In this document: piece after piece, positions 54,985-64,000 of the stretch
Position numbering within the stretch: position 1 is the stretch's first letter
Layout of the letters: the number at the start of each line of letters is the position of its first letter
DNA from: Candidatus Latescibacterota bacterium
GTDB lineage: Bacteria; JAAXHH01
Reading direction: 5' to 3'
Length of the DNA stretch: 64,000 nt
Assembly: GCA_022821085.1 (NCBI GenBank)
Contig: JAJEEG010000006.1
Span: 1,695,330 to 1,759,329 of the forward strand
Translations under genes and position numbers: made by a program
Notes under the pieces: model-generated
The model's database searches: none
Seen by the model: the letters and a program-made list of their open reading frames with translations, nothing else
Told to the model about the DNA's origin: nothing

Positions 54985-56280
54985 ATGATCCAGCCAGGCG
55001 CCGAATCCCTACGGAAGATCGCGGTGATCGGGAAGGGGACCGCGGGGTCCCTGGCGGCCGCCAGCGTAACGCGTCTGCACCCCGATGGCGACCACGAGTT
55101 GCACCACATCTATGACTCGCGCATTCCGGTCATCGGGGTAGGCGAAGGCAGCTGGCCGAGCCTGGTGCAGGAACTGCAGAAGTTGTCGGGGCTGCCCCAT
55201 GAGACCGTTCAACAGCGCCTGAAGGGTACACGCAAGTACGGTGTCGCCTTCGAAGGCTGGGGTCGGCGCGACCGCGATTTCACCCACTACTTTACCCCAC
55301 AGCAGGTGTCCTACGCGTACCACCTGTCCGCCGACCTGATGGCGGACCTGCTGCGCGAAGGCACGCGTGCGCGCCACATTGACGCGAAAGTGCTGGGCAT
55401 CACCAGGGTGGAAGGCGGCGCACAGGTGGAATTCGAGGGGCGGGCGCCGGAACGCTACGACCTGGTCTTCGATGCCCGCGGGTTTCCGAAAGAACTCCAC
55501 GCCGAACAGCACATCGACATTTCCTTCATCCCCACCAATACCGCCGTCATCCGGCGCTGCCCGGCAGTCATCGAAGAAGGGCGGACCGGACCGGTGCTGC
55601 AACATACCTACACCCGGGCGGTTGCCCGTCCCCACGGCTGGATATTCGTCATTCCTCTGACGGTTCATACGTCCTACGGGTACATCTTCAACCGCGAAGT
55701 TACCGACCTGGCGGAAGTCGAAACGGACTTTGACGCGTTTCTGGAAGCCGACGGCGTAGCCGAATTCGAGCAACGGGCCGTCATTCCGTTTCCGAACTTC
55801 GTCCATCGCCTGATCTACGACGGCGCGGTAGCCCGCATCGGCAACGCGGCGGCCTTCATGGAACCCCTCGAGGCGACGGCGATCGTATCCGCCCAGCTTC
55901 AGGTCGGAATGGTACTCCAGACGCGTCTCAACCGGCCGGTGGCGCATCTCGAGCGCGACGCGCCCGCGGTCAACCGGTTTCTGATCAACAACATGCTCTG
56001 CTACGGCCTGTTCGTCGGCTGGCATTATGCCTGCGGTTCAATCTACGACAGTGCATTCTGGCGTCACGCGCGAGAACGAGCCTGGCCCCGGCACCGCAAG
56101 GCCATGGCCCCCGAGGCGGTGGATTGCGATGCACTCGTCAAATTTGACGGAATGCTCGAACTGCTGGACCGGCCGGTCATCGACAAGGCCGACTGGCACC
56201 GGATGTGTGCGGTGCCGCTCACCAGTTACGCCCAGATGTCCCAGGGACTCGGCTGGACCGGCCGACAGGCGCCGTCCTAG
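54985..56280 (+). CDS. Flavin-dependent tryptophan-halogenase-family protein
   Basis: A 431-residue FAD enzyme. G16-K-G18-T-A-G21 binds the cofactor. GVGEGSWPSL at 51-60 corresponds to the conserved GEATxPxL-like motif, and the WxWxIP motif appears as W219-I-F-V-I-P224, with Phe for the second Trp. This fold chlorinates or brominates tryptophan or aromatic groups on carrier-bound substrates. The start at 54985 follows AAAGGA, whereas the longer frame from 54946 has none. It is the first gene of the NHLM-type cluster and the likely tailoring enzyme. A non-halogenating FAD oxidase cannot be ruled out. Confidence 0.8.
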   Translation: MIQPGAESLRKIAVIGKGTAGSLAAASVTRLHPDGDHELHHIYDSRIPVIGVGEGSWPSLVQELQKLSGLPHETVQQRLKGTRKYGVAFEGWGRRDRDFTHYFTPQQVSYAYHLSADLMADLLREGTRARHIDAKVLGITRVEGGAQVEFEGRAPERYDLVFDARGFPKELHAEQHIDISFIPTNTAVIRRCPAVIEEGRTGPVLQHTYTRAVARPHGWIFVIPLTVHTSYGYIFNREVTDLAEVETDFDAFLEADGVAEFEQRAVIPFPNFVHRLIYDGAVARIGNAAAFMEPLEATAIVSAQLQVGMVLQTRLNRPVAHLERDAPAVNRFLINNMLCYGLFVGWHYACGSIYDSAFWRHARERAWPRHRKAMAPEAVDCDALVKFDGMLELLDRPVIDKADWHRMCAVPLTSYAQMSQGLGWTGRQAPS

Positions 56281-56428
56281 GCTGGATCCCGGACCATCCG
56301 ACAGGCTTCGGACCGGACGGGACTGTCGACGTGCAACGGCGGGTCGCAACGTCTGCATCGTGACATTTCTTGATTTGAACCATATAAAACTTCATAATAT
56401 ATGCATCGTACTGGTTGAATTTACCTTT

Positions 56429-56482
56429 CATAAGCGCGCTGACCCGCTCGACTGCCATAAGCGCGCTGACCCGCTCGACTGC
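56429..56482. repeat. 27-bp perfect tandem duplication
   Basis: Two identical adjacent copies (56429-56455 and 56456-56482) begin with CATAAGCGCGCTGACCC. The next bases, CATGAGG, resemble the start of a third copy. The duplication lies just upstream of the HlyD-like gene, in the 225-base gap after the halogenase gene, so it may affect promoter or leader structure. Confidence 0.9.
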
Positions 56483-56505
56483 CATGAGGAGACCCATAAA
56501 CGCCC

Positions 56506-57063
56506 GTGTTCAACAATCTGCTGAACTCATTTCATGAAACCGTTGCGGAGGCGAAGGAAGACCGCGAGCAACTGGACCGGCTTCTGACAATTTCCACGCC
56601 GCGGGAACGATTGCTGGTTGCCGCGATCGCCGTTTTTCTGTGTGCCCTCCTGGCGTGGTTTTTCTTCGGCAACGTGGCGCGCAGTATCGTGGTGGACGGC
56701 GTCATCGTGGCGCAGGGGGAAACCCTTCCCGACGGCAGCATCACGGTGGAGGCCCTCGCCTGGATCAACAGCGAAATCGCGCCACAGATCGCGGCCGGGA
56801 TGCCGGTATTGATCGAACCGGAATCGGCGAATGGAGAAACAGATGCGCCGGGCGGAACGGTCAGGACCATCGCCGCGGAACCCGTCTCAGGTGGACCGGC
56901 CGCGTTTGAAACCGCGGCGCCGGTGTCCGTTCACCGCATCGAGATAGCGCTCGAGACCGCATTCCCGGAAGACCTGGATCCGGATTCCATTGCGGGCATG
57001 AAATGCCGGATCGTCATCGAGCTGGGCAGGCAGCCTCCGATCGGGCTGTTTCTCATGAGGTGA
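56506..57063 (+). CDS. NHLM-type HlyD-like secretion protein (short)
   Basis: A 185-residue protein with a cytoplasmic start (EDREQLDRLLTISTPRERL), one transmembrane helix at about 38-58 (AAIAVFLCALLAWFFFG) and a periplasmic barrel-like part. The N-terminus matches the NHLM bacteriocin secretion protein family, whose members are usually longer; here the central coiled coil is missing. It would link the inner-membrane transporters to the outer envelope. The GTG start lies about 15 bases after AGGAGA, so the exact start is uncertain. Next to it is the C39-peptidase transporter, 7 bases downstream. Confidence 0.7.
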   Translation: MFNNLLNSFHETVAEAKEDREQLDRLLTISTPRERLLVAAIAVFLCALLAWFFFGNVARSIVVDGVIVAQGETLPDGSITVEALAWINSEIAPQIAAGMPVLIEPESANGETDAPGGTVRTIAAEPVSGGPAAFETAAPVSVHRIEIALETAFPEDLDPDSIAGMKCRIVIELGRQPPIGLFLMR

Positions 57064-57070
57064 CCGCAGG

Positions 57071-59281
57071 ATGACGTCAAGCACGGCCAAACAAGCCGGC
57101 AATAAAAACGCTTCGAACGATTCGGCACAGCGGATATCCACGCCCGTGCTGCTGCAGATGCACGCATCGGAGTGCGGCGCCGCCTGTCTCGGCATCGTGC
57201 TGGGTTACTTCGGGAAATGGGTGCCGCTTACCGAATTGCGGGAAAAATGCGAGGTGAGCCGGGACGGAAGCAGCGCCGCGAGCATCCTGCGCGCCTCCCG
57301 GCACTACGGTCTCGAGTGCAACGGCCTCAGCGTGCGCGCCGAGCAGCTGAAAATGCTGGAGTTTCCGCTGGTGCTGTTCTGGCAGTTCAGCCATTTTCTC
57401 GTCCTCGAAGGCATCGACAGCCGTTACTACTACCTCAACGACCCTTCCACGGGGCGGCGCAGGATCTCCGCCGAAGAGTTCGAGAAGGGCTACAGCGGTA
57501 TAGCGCTTCGCTTCAAGCGCGGTGAGGACTTCACGCCCGGCGGCGAACAGCCCGACCTGTTCAGGCAACTGAACGGCCTGATCGCCGGGTCATGGCGCCT
57601 GTTGACCGGCGTGGTCGCCTGTGGACTCATGTTGACGTTGTTGACCCTCGTCGTTCCGGCTTCGCTCGGCGTCTTCGTCGACGACGTCATGGCCAAGCAC
57701 GGAACCTGGGGCGGATTGGTAACCGCCTTGCTGGGCGGCGGCGTGCTGGTGTATGTCCTTTCCCTGCTCAAGCACCGGTTCCTCAAGCGGCTCGCGGTCC
57801 GGGTATCGGTAGCCGGCTACAGCAACGGGATGTCACGGCTGCTTCGACTGCCGGTGGAGTTCTTTGAAAACAGGCTGGCCGGCGACGTTACGGACCGGGT
57901 GTCGTCCACCGACCGAATCGCCAAAAACCTGGCGGACCAGTTCCTGGTGCTCGTGATCGACATGGCCATGAGCGCAGTGTTCCTCGTTGCGATGTTCGCC
58001 TTCGACACCGTACTCACGCTGATCGTCCTCGTGCTGGCGCTGCTGCACGCGCTGCTGGCCCGTTTTCTCAACAACCTCAGGGCCGTCCGCAGCCAGACGA
58101 TGAGAAGGGAGCAGGGATTGCTGATCGGTCTCGGCATGCAGATGTTGAGCCATGCCGACAATCTGCGGATGACGGGCGCGGACGACCGGTTTTTCTCGCG
58201 ATGGAGTGGGCAACAGGCCCGCGAGTTGCGCGCGCGGCAGTTGTATTCAGAACTGGGCTCCGTCAACTCCTCCCTGCCGGGGCTGGTCGACGCGCTGCGC
58301 AGTGCCGCAATCCTGGGCATCGGCGGCATGATGGTCATGCAAGGAGAATTGTCGCTGGGCATGCTGGTCGGATTCTATATCCTGGCGGAGATGTTCCTGG
58401 CCCCCGTCGAGCGCTTCCTGGAGTTCGCCGAAAACCGCCAGGCCCTCGAAACCGATCTGCAACGGCTCGAAGACATTTCCAAAACCGACGAGGATCCGGT
58501 CTTTCGCCGCAGAAACCCGGAATCGGACGCGATCCACACGTTCAACGGCCGGCTCCAGCTCGCCGGCCAGTTGGAACTGCGCGACGTCACCTTTGGTTAC
58601 AACCGGAGCCGGCCGCCCCTGATCAAGGACTTCAACCTCGTGATCAAACCGGGCCAGCGGATTGCCGTGGTCGGTCCCAGCGGTTCCGGAAAATCGACCC
58701 TCGCGCGGCTGGTCTCGGGGGTCTACCAGCCCTGGTCCGGCGAGATCATGTTCGACGATCATCTGCGGGACCAGATCCCCGAGGAAGTGCTGCGGCAATC
58801 CATCTCCATGGTGGACCAGGAGATCGTGCTCTTCTCCGCGTCCCTGCGGGACAATATCACGCTGTGGAACCCGGCCATCCCGGACGAAGTCCTCTTCGCC
58901 GCGACACGGGACGCCCAGATTCACGACGAAGTCCTGCTCAGGCCCCAGGGATATGCCACGCTCGTCGAAGAAGGCGGGACGAACTTCAGCGGCGGCCAGC
59001 GCCAACGGCTGGAAATCGCCCGCGCGCTGGTAGGCAACCCCACGGTGCTCATCCTGGACGAAGCCACCAGCGCCCTCGACGCGGCCACGGAGGAATATGT
59101 AGATGATGCGCTGCGGCGGCGCGGGGTCACCTGCCTGATCGTGGCGCACCGCCTGAGCACCGTGCGGGACTGCGATGAGATCATCGTGCTGGACGGAGGC
59201 GTTACGGTGCAGCGGGGCACGCACGAGGAACTGATCGCCGACCGGGACGGCGCGTACTACAAACTGGTCAGGTCGAACTGA
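57071..59281 (+). CDS. NHLM-type ABC transporter with C39 peptidase domain
   Basis: A 736-residue peptidase-containing exporter (PCAT). The C39 domain has Q29, C35 (SECGAACL), H108 (QFSHFLVL) and D124 (LNDPSTG), a full catalytic set for cutting leader peptides after a double-glycine-type site. Membrane helices span about 165-440. The ATPase has Walker A GPSGSGKS from residue 535, signature [15 protein letters not shown] and Walker B VLILDEATSALD. Its stop overlaps the next gene's ATG (TGATG), so the two are coupled. Confidence 0.9.
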   Translation: MTSSTAKQAGNKNASNDSAQRISTPVLLQMHASECGAACLGIVLGYFGKWVPLTELREKCEVSRDGSSAASILRASRHYGLECNGLSVRAEQLKMLEFPLVLFWQFSHFLVLEGIDSRYYYLNDPSTGRRRISAEEFEKGYSGIALRFKRGEDFTPGGEQPDLFRQLNGLIAGSWRLLTGVVACGLMLTLLTLVVPASLGVFVDDVMAKHGTWGGLVTALLGGGVLVYVLSLLKHRFLKRLAVRVSVAGYSNGMSRLLRLPVEFFENRLAGDVTDRVSSTDRIAKNLADQFLVLVIDMAMSAVFLVAMFAFDTVLTLIVLVLALLHALLARFLNNLRAVRSQTMRREQGLLIGLGMQMLSHADNLRMTGADDRFFSRWSGQQARELRARQLYSELGSVNSSLPGLVDALRSAAILGIGGMMVMQGELSLGMLVGFYILAEMFLAPVERFLEFAENRQALETDLQRLEDISKTDEDPVFRRRNPESDAIHTFNGRLQLAGQLELRDVTFGYNRSRPPLIKDFNLVIKPGQRIAVVGPSGSGKSTLARLVSGVYQPWSGEIMFDDHLRDQIPEEVLRQSISMVDQEIVLFSASLRDNITLWNPAIPDEVLFAATRDAQIHDEVLLRPQGYATLVEEGGTNFSGGQRQRLEIARALVGNPTVLILDEATSALDAATEEYVDDALRRRGVTCLIVAHRLSTVRDCDEIIVLDGGVTVQRGTHEELIADRDGAYYKLVRSN

Positions 59282-62234
59282 TGCAGCACAACGAACCGAA
59301 ATACTCGTCATTGGCCGAACTCGCCGATCGCTTCGGCGAAGCCGTGCCCTGCGCGGGCAACCTGCCCGTCAGTCTCGACGACCCGGACAGCGTCTGGTTC
59401 ATCGACCAGGGCGTCGTCAATCTGTTCCTCGTCGAGCTAAAGAGCGGTATGGAGCAGTCAGCGCCGCAGCACCTGCTCCGCCGGGAATCGGGCTGGCTGC
59501 TGCCGGGGGTCGCGCCGCACCGGCTGGGCAGTGAAACAGACACCACGCTCAGTATCATCGCCCGGGGACTGCCGGGCTCCCTGCTCAAACGGCTGCCGGC
59601 TTCCCTGCTGTCCCGGGTGGATCCAGCGGAACTGGCGGAACAGACCGATACGTGGCTGACCGCCATTACAGAGACGCTGGCACGTTTCGCCATCCCTCCT
59701 CCCCGTCCGACCGCGCTGGCCGAACCCGGTCTGACCCAGACCCTGGCGCCGTGTACGCTGTCCGTAAGGCGCGGCGTCGTGTGGGTCTCCGAACCGCCGT
59801 CCGGCGCGGGCCTGTTCATGGGGATCGTCGATACGGCGGAACTTGCGGAGACGGGCAGCCCCCACGAGGGGGTCATCCCGCTGGCCCGGACCAGCTGGCT
59901 CACCCTGGTCGACGAGGCGACACTGACCGGCCAGTCGACGGAAACGCTGGCACGGCAGGGCAGACTGCTGGCTGCGCTCGCCTCGTTTCACGCGGTCGCA
60001 TTCACCCTGGAACGCCTGAACCGCCGGCTGGTCGTGGTCGATGCCGTCAACCTCGAACGGGCGCGGACCGCAAGCCGCCGAACGGCCGAGAACACCGCGC
60101 GCCAGCGACTCTACAACATCTACGACCTTCCGATCGACCGGGACGCCGGTGGTGTGGATACGGCACTGGCGGATGCCCTGCAGCTGATCGGCCGCCATGA
60201 AGGCATCGATTTCAAGATCCCGGCGCGATCGGGCCAATCCGAAGCCCCCATCGGTCTCGTGGACATTCTTGACGCTTCCGGCGTGCGTGTGCCCGGCGCG
60301 TTCGTTTCAACGCCGAGGACCGCTGGTGGCACGGCGACAGCAACGCGCTGCTGGCCTATCGCGCCGACGACGGGCGGCCTGTGGCGCTGCTGCCGGGCAT
60401 GTTCGGACGATACCGGCAGATCGACCCGGCCGGCAATCGCCGCACAAAGGTCTCGGCGGCCCGCCTGGCCGGAACGGACGCGCTGGCGGAAGAAGCCTGG
60501 ATGTTCTATCAGCCCTTGCCGGCAAGGGGCGTGAAACCTTCGGACCTGCTGCGCATCGCCCTGCGCGGTTCGGCCTCGGACTGGGTGCGGATGGTGATCG
60601 CCGGACTTCCGTACGGCGTGATCCGGCTGCTGCCGGCCCTCGCCCTCGGGTTCGTCGCGAACCACATCACGGCGGGCGGAAGCGCGGGAATGCTTTACGC
60701 GGTCGCCGTGGCGATTGCGGCCTTCGGCCTGCTCGGCGCATTGCTGCACCTCCTCCAGAGCACGGCGATGATGCGACTGGAGGGGCGCTCGGCCTCCCGG
60801 GTCGAAGCCGCCTTCTGGGACCGTCTCATGCGCCTTCCGTCCGGTATGCTGCACCGCAATCCGGCCGGCGACCTGGCCATGTCCGGCATGACTTTTCAAC
60901 AACTCCGCGATGGATTGCGGGGCGTCGTCGCCAACTGTTTCCTCGCGCTGGTTTTCCTGCTTCCGGTTTTTGGTGTCATCTTCCTCTACGATGCAACCCT
61001 CGGAGTCGTCGCCCTGCTCTTCAGCCTGGTTTCGCTGCTGGTCACCCTGGTGCTGGGATTGCGCCAGATCTCTCCGTACGGGTGGATGATCAGGACGGCC
61101 CGCCGGGTAGCCGGCCGGCTCTTCCAGATCGTGGGAGGCATTTCCAAGCTGCGCATGGACAACGCGGAAGGATCGGCGTACGCCATCTGGGCGCGGGACT
61201 ATCGCGCACAGAAGCGCGCGGAGATCGAACTGGGCGCACTGGAGGGGCATTCACGGGCCTTTGGCGCCGCACTGCCCTTCCTTGCCGCCGGCGTGCTTCT
61301 TTTCACGGTGATGGAGGCGGGAGACCGCAATATGCCCGTCGGCGATTTTCTCGTCGTCTACACGGTCTTCATCGTATTTCAGTCCACCATCGCCCGGCTC
61401 GGCGAGTCCATCGGCGCCCTGGCCTCCATGCTGCCGGCCTTCGAACAGATGCGCCCGCTGCTTTCGGCGGCGCCTGAAACGGGAACGGAAGGCGAACCGG
61501 TCGAATACCTGGGCGGAGACATCCTGTTCGACCATGTTTCCTTCCGCTACGACGCCGACGGGCCAATGATCCTGGACGACGTCACGATTCGTGCCTATCC
61601 CGGCGAATTCGTCGCGATCGCCGGGGAATCCGGCGCCGGCAAGAGCACCCTGTACCGGCTCGCGCTCGGCATCGACTGGCCGACCGCCGGAGCGGTATAC
61701 TACGACGGGCGCGACCTGAGGCACCTGAATCTGAAACAGGTGCGCCGGAAGATCGGTGCGGTACCTCAGTCCGTCGGACTCCATCCGCAGGATCTCTGGG
61801 ACAACCTCGTCAGCCACCATGTAGGCGTGTCGACCGATGAAGTATGGGCGGCGGTCCGGACCGCTGAAGTCGAAGACCAGATCAAGGCCATGCCCATGGG
61901 CATGATGACCATGGTGGGCACCAGCGGTTCCGTCCTGTCGGGCGGCGAAAGCCAGCGCATCACGATCGCCCGCTCGGTGATCGGCAGCCCGCGCATCATG
62001 CTGTTCGACGAGGCGACGAACTGGCTGGACAACGAGAACCAGGCCAGCGTGATGCGGAACCTGGCCGCGCTGACTTCCACCCGCCTCGTCATCGCCCATC
62101 GCCTGTCCACGCTCGAGCAGGCCGATCGCATCTACGTGCTGAAAGGCGGCAAAGTCGTGCAAAGCGGCTCCTTCAACGAACTGAAGGAGTCCGATGGGGT
62201 ATTCAAGGAATTGATCAGGCGGCAAATCGCCTGA
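59281..62234 (+). pseudogene. NHLM-type second ABC transporter, split by a frameshift
   Basis: Two adjacent frames together make one TIGR03797-like protein of about 980 residues. The first runs from ATG 59281 to about 60291 with the N-terminal regulatory domain. From about 60294 the reading continues in another frame (RRVRFNAEDRWWHGD) into the membrane domain and the ATPase (GESGAGKST, LSGGESQRITIARSV, IMLFDEATNWLD). One missing base in the GC-rich stretch near 60291 explains the change. It may be a sequencing error, a real mutation or programmed slippage. Such proteins pair with the C39 transporter in NHLM clusters. Confidence 0.8.
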
Positions 62235-62239
62235 TCCGG

Positions 62240-63559
62240 TTGGACGGAGCAGACGTTCATGAAGAAGTCCCCCACCGCGGCCGATTACTTATCTTGAGAG
62301 CGGGTGACGACGACGAATTGAGGAAACGTCTCCTCGCCAGCCCCAAAGAGACCATCGAGCAGGAACTCGGCGTGACGATGGCTGAAGACCATGAGATTCA
62401 CGTCCACGAAGAAACGGCCGCCGCGACCCATATCGTCCTGCCCCCGCGCAACCGGTATACCCGGGAGGAACGGGACGAGGCACGAACGGGCGCGTCGTCC
62501 CTCGCGTTTCTGCGCAAGACCATGTACGATCCCGCGCCGCCCCTGCGTCCGCCGGGTGACGGGGCGGGACGCGTCCCCGGTAGCGATGCCGGCGCCGAGG
62601 TCCTTGCGGAAGCGGCCAGAGACAGCATCCGCCGCGGCCTTGATTTCCTGGAGTCGACGATAGACGAGCAGGGCGCCTGGCACTGCATCCGGTTCAACGT
62701 GGCCGATCCGAAAGTGCCGCGGCATTTCGAAAGGCCTCCCTTCATTTCGGCATTCTGCGCCCTTGCCCTGGAAAGTAGCCGGGAAGCGAAGGCCAGATCC
62801 ATCTGCGCCGCGACCAGGGCTTATCTGGTCGACACCATCGAGTATCCCGGATTCTGGCGTTATTATCGCCATCTGCCCCAGGATCTCGACAGCACCACGC
62901 TTTGTTCCCTGGTGATCGGAACGCATCCCTGGGTCCTGCTCGGAAGGAACATACCGCGGATGCTGGCGAACCGCGATGGGGACGGCCGCTTCATGACCTG
63001 GATGCTGGAGGGCGACGAACCCGATGTCGTGTCGCGTTTTCGCATCGAAGCCGACCCCGTGGTCAACGCGAACGTCATCGCCTATCTCGGCGACTGCCCG
63101 GAAACCTCGGATGCCCAGCGATGGCTGGAGGCACTGATCGCCGAAGGCAATCTCAAGGACGCGTCCAAGTGGTACCCCGACGAGATCGCGATCTGCTATG
63201 CGGTCGCCCGTGCCGTGAGACGCGTGACGCCCGCTATGGATCGGCTGCGTCCGGTCCTCGCGGACCGTGTCCTGGGCTTGCGGGACGAGCAGGGCGGTTT
63301 CGGCAACGTCCTTCAGACCGCCCAGGCCGTGTCGGCGCTCAGTGACGCGGGATGCCTGGAAAGAACCGACGTAAAGCGGCAGTTGAGGAGCATCTTGAGT
63401 GCGCAGCGCGAGGACGGCAGTTGGCCGGAACTGCTCGCATTCGGCGATCAGACGCTGAAGTTCGGCGCGGTAGGTCAAATAGGCCATGGCTCCGAAGCCG
63501 TGACCACCGCGTTCTGCATCGAAGCGCTCGAGCGTCTGGCCGCCTTCCTGCGAACCTGA
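62240..63559 (+). CDS. NHLP leader-like domain fused to a squalene-cyclase-like toroid
   Basis: Up to 439 residues. Residues 17-69 resemble the nitrile hydratase-like leader peptide: DELRKRLLASPKETIEQELGV, then IHVHEETAAATHIVLPP. Residues about 125-435 are helical toroid repeats (RRGLDFLESTIDEQGAWHC, RLRDEQGGFGN-type, SAQREDGSWPELLAFG), as in squalene/hopene cyclases. D215-L-D-S-T219 resembles a class II cyclase acid motif with Ser for the last Asp. No GG cleavage site is seen. The frame opens with TTG 62240 lacking a good site; an ATG at 62259 with GGAG upstream is in another frame and would need one lost base near 62290. Either the leader-toroid is the exported product or it is a carrier/enzyme. 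Confidence 0.65.
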   Translation: MDGADVHEEVPHRGRLLILRAGDDDELRKRLLASPKETIEQELGVTMAEDHEIHVHEETAAATHIVLPPRNRYTREERDEARTGASSLAFLRKTMYDPAPPLRPPGDGAGRVPGSDAGAEVLAEAARDSIRRGLDFLESTIDEQGAWHCIRFNVADPKVPRHFERPPFISAFCALALESSREAKARSICAATRAYLVDTIEYPGFWRYYRHLPQDLDSTTLCSLVIGTHPWVLLGRNIPRMLANRDGDGRFMTWMLEGDEPDVVSRFRIEADPVVNANVIAYLGDCPETSDAQRWLEALIAEGNLKDASKWYPDEIAICYAVARAVRRVTPAMDRLRPVLADRVLGLRDEQGGFGNVLQTAQAVSALSDAGCLERTDVKRQLRSILSAQREDGSWPELLAFGDQTLKFGAVGQIGHGSEAVTTAFCIEALERLAAFLRT

Positions 63560-63665
63560 GTCCAGCGGTTCCGGGTAATGGGTTCCGGGCAGCCGGTCCC
63601 AGGTATGCGGCGACGAGAATACTGCCGCGCAGGTGCCAGGTTATGCTGACCAAGGAGGTGTAGCC

Positions 63666-64000
63666 ATGTCACAGAATCCAGTTGAAATCGACAGCGCTGA
63701 AACCAATGGCGCCGGGCCGGGCCCGGCCGACGCGACGCAGGAGATCGAACCGTCCATCCTGACCGCCCTTCCGCATTACCTGCCGCTGGGCGTTTTCCCG
63801 TTGATCCTGCTCGCCGCGCTGTGGGGCGGATGGTGGCTCCTGCCGCCCATGGTCTTCATGAGTCTCTCCTGGTCCTTCGACCGGGTGTTCGGACGCGACG
63901 GACGTATCATGGATCCTTGGAAGACGCCGAAACACCGCCTGATCTGGCACAATCTGCCGGTCTGGTCGTGGGCGTTTCTGTGGCCGCCCACCCTGTTTTT
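63666..64000 (+). CDS. AlkB-like membrane hydroxylase/alkane monooxygenase, truncated by window end
   Basis: The first 111 residues of a membrane protein. A polar tail of about 35 residues is followed by YLPLGVFPLILLAALWGGWW and FLWPPTLF-type hydrophobic segments. The sequence DRVFGRDGRIMDPW between them resembles AlkB-type di-iron hydroxylases, whose histidine boxes would lie beyond the window. The ATG follows AAGGAGGTG, a near-perfect match to the 16S anti-Shine-Dalgarno, which suggests strong translation. It is probably part of the NHLM-type cluster and could hydroxylate its product. Other di-iron membrane oxygenases are possible. Confidence 0.6.
   Translation, partial: MSQNPVEIDSAETNGAGPGPADATQEIEPSILTALPHYLPLGVFPLILLAALWGGWWLLPPMVFMSLSWSFDRVFGRDGRIMDPWKTPKHRLIWHNLPVWSWAFLWPPTLF

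Noticed and set aside
63582-63653. 23-codon peptide frame before the AlkB-like gene as a RiPP precursor
   Set aside because: It has no leader features, no ribosome-binding site and no double-glycine motif.

Overview
The window looks like a chromosomal contig from a GC-rich, uncultured Gram-negative bacterium. Outer-membrane barrel, lipoprotein and periplasmic amidase genes support the Gram-negative call. The gene mix (PhyH and TauD oxygenases, enolase-superfamily enzymes, a type I sulfatase, Gfo/Idh/MocA, KduD, GH32, large peptide/Opp-type transporters) resembles what is common in Latescibacterota- or Poribacteria-like environmental genomes. That placement is inference only: no rRNA, tRNA or marker gene is present. 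TGA is used as an ordinary stop in many genes, so the code is standard.

Layout. 1-2.7 kb is an AT-rich block carrying one fused AAA ATPase/DUF4435-like gene of the PARIS (AriA-AriB) type, probably an acquired defence gene. 2.7-4.9 kb holds an outer-membrane barrel, two tiny anchored coiled-coil proteins and an AmiD-like lipoprotein amidase. 5-14.9 kb is a catabolic and redox region: an alpha/alpha toroid protein, a bicupin, GH32, KduD, PhyH, an AhpD/CMD-family peroxidase interrupted by one in-frame TGA exactly where the active-site cysteine is expected (candidate selenoprotein), TauD, an MBL hydrolase and adenosine deaminase. 14.9-24.2 kb is a complete minus-strand peptide/Opp-Yej-type ABC importer with two solute-binding proteins and an MDR dehydrogenase. 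24.3-29.6 kb is a run of minus-strand metabolic genes (Rid, aminotransferase, lone cytochrome oxidase subunit III, amidohydrolase, secreted MBL). 29.7-32.4 kb has two tandem trypsin-like protease lipoproteins carried on collagen-like Gly-X-Y stalks. 32.7-49.3 kb is a second catabolic region (SelA-fold PLP enzyme, thiamine-binding-family protein, aldo/keto reductase, PhyH, sulfatase, alpha/beta hydrolase, desaturase, two enolase-superfamily enzymes, NHL propeller protein, MalY/PatB lyase).

49.3-54.8 kb is a probable defence or conflict segment: a 984-residue repeat protein with a DUF2325-like C-terminus, divergent from a coupled AAA ATPase/DUF4276-like (TOPRIM-type) pair. 55.0-64.0 kb is the most distinctive region, a natural-product export cluster of the NHLM/NHLP type. 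It has a flavin-dependent tryptophan-halogenase homologue, a short HlyD-like protein, a C39-peptidase ABC transporter, a second NHLM ABC transporter (split by a frameshift), a protein joining a nitrile-hydratase-like leader (NHLP) domain to a squalene-cyclase-like toroid, and the start of an AlkB-like membrane hydroxylase cut by the window end. The transporter genes touch or overlap, so they are probably co-transcribed. The combination suggests a halogenated and possibly hydroxylated product whose carrier is the NHLP-toroid fusion; this is inference.

Several starts were moved from the longest open frame to internal codons with better ribosome-binding sites; the reasons are given in each entry.
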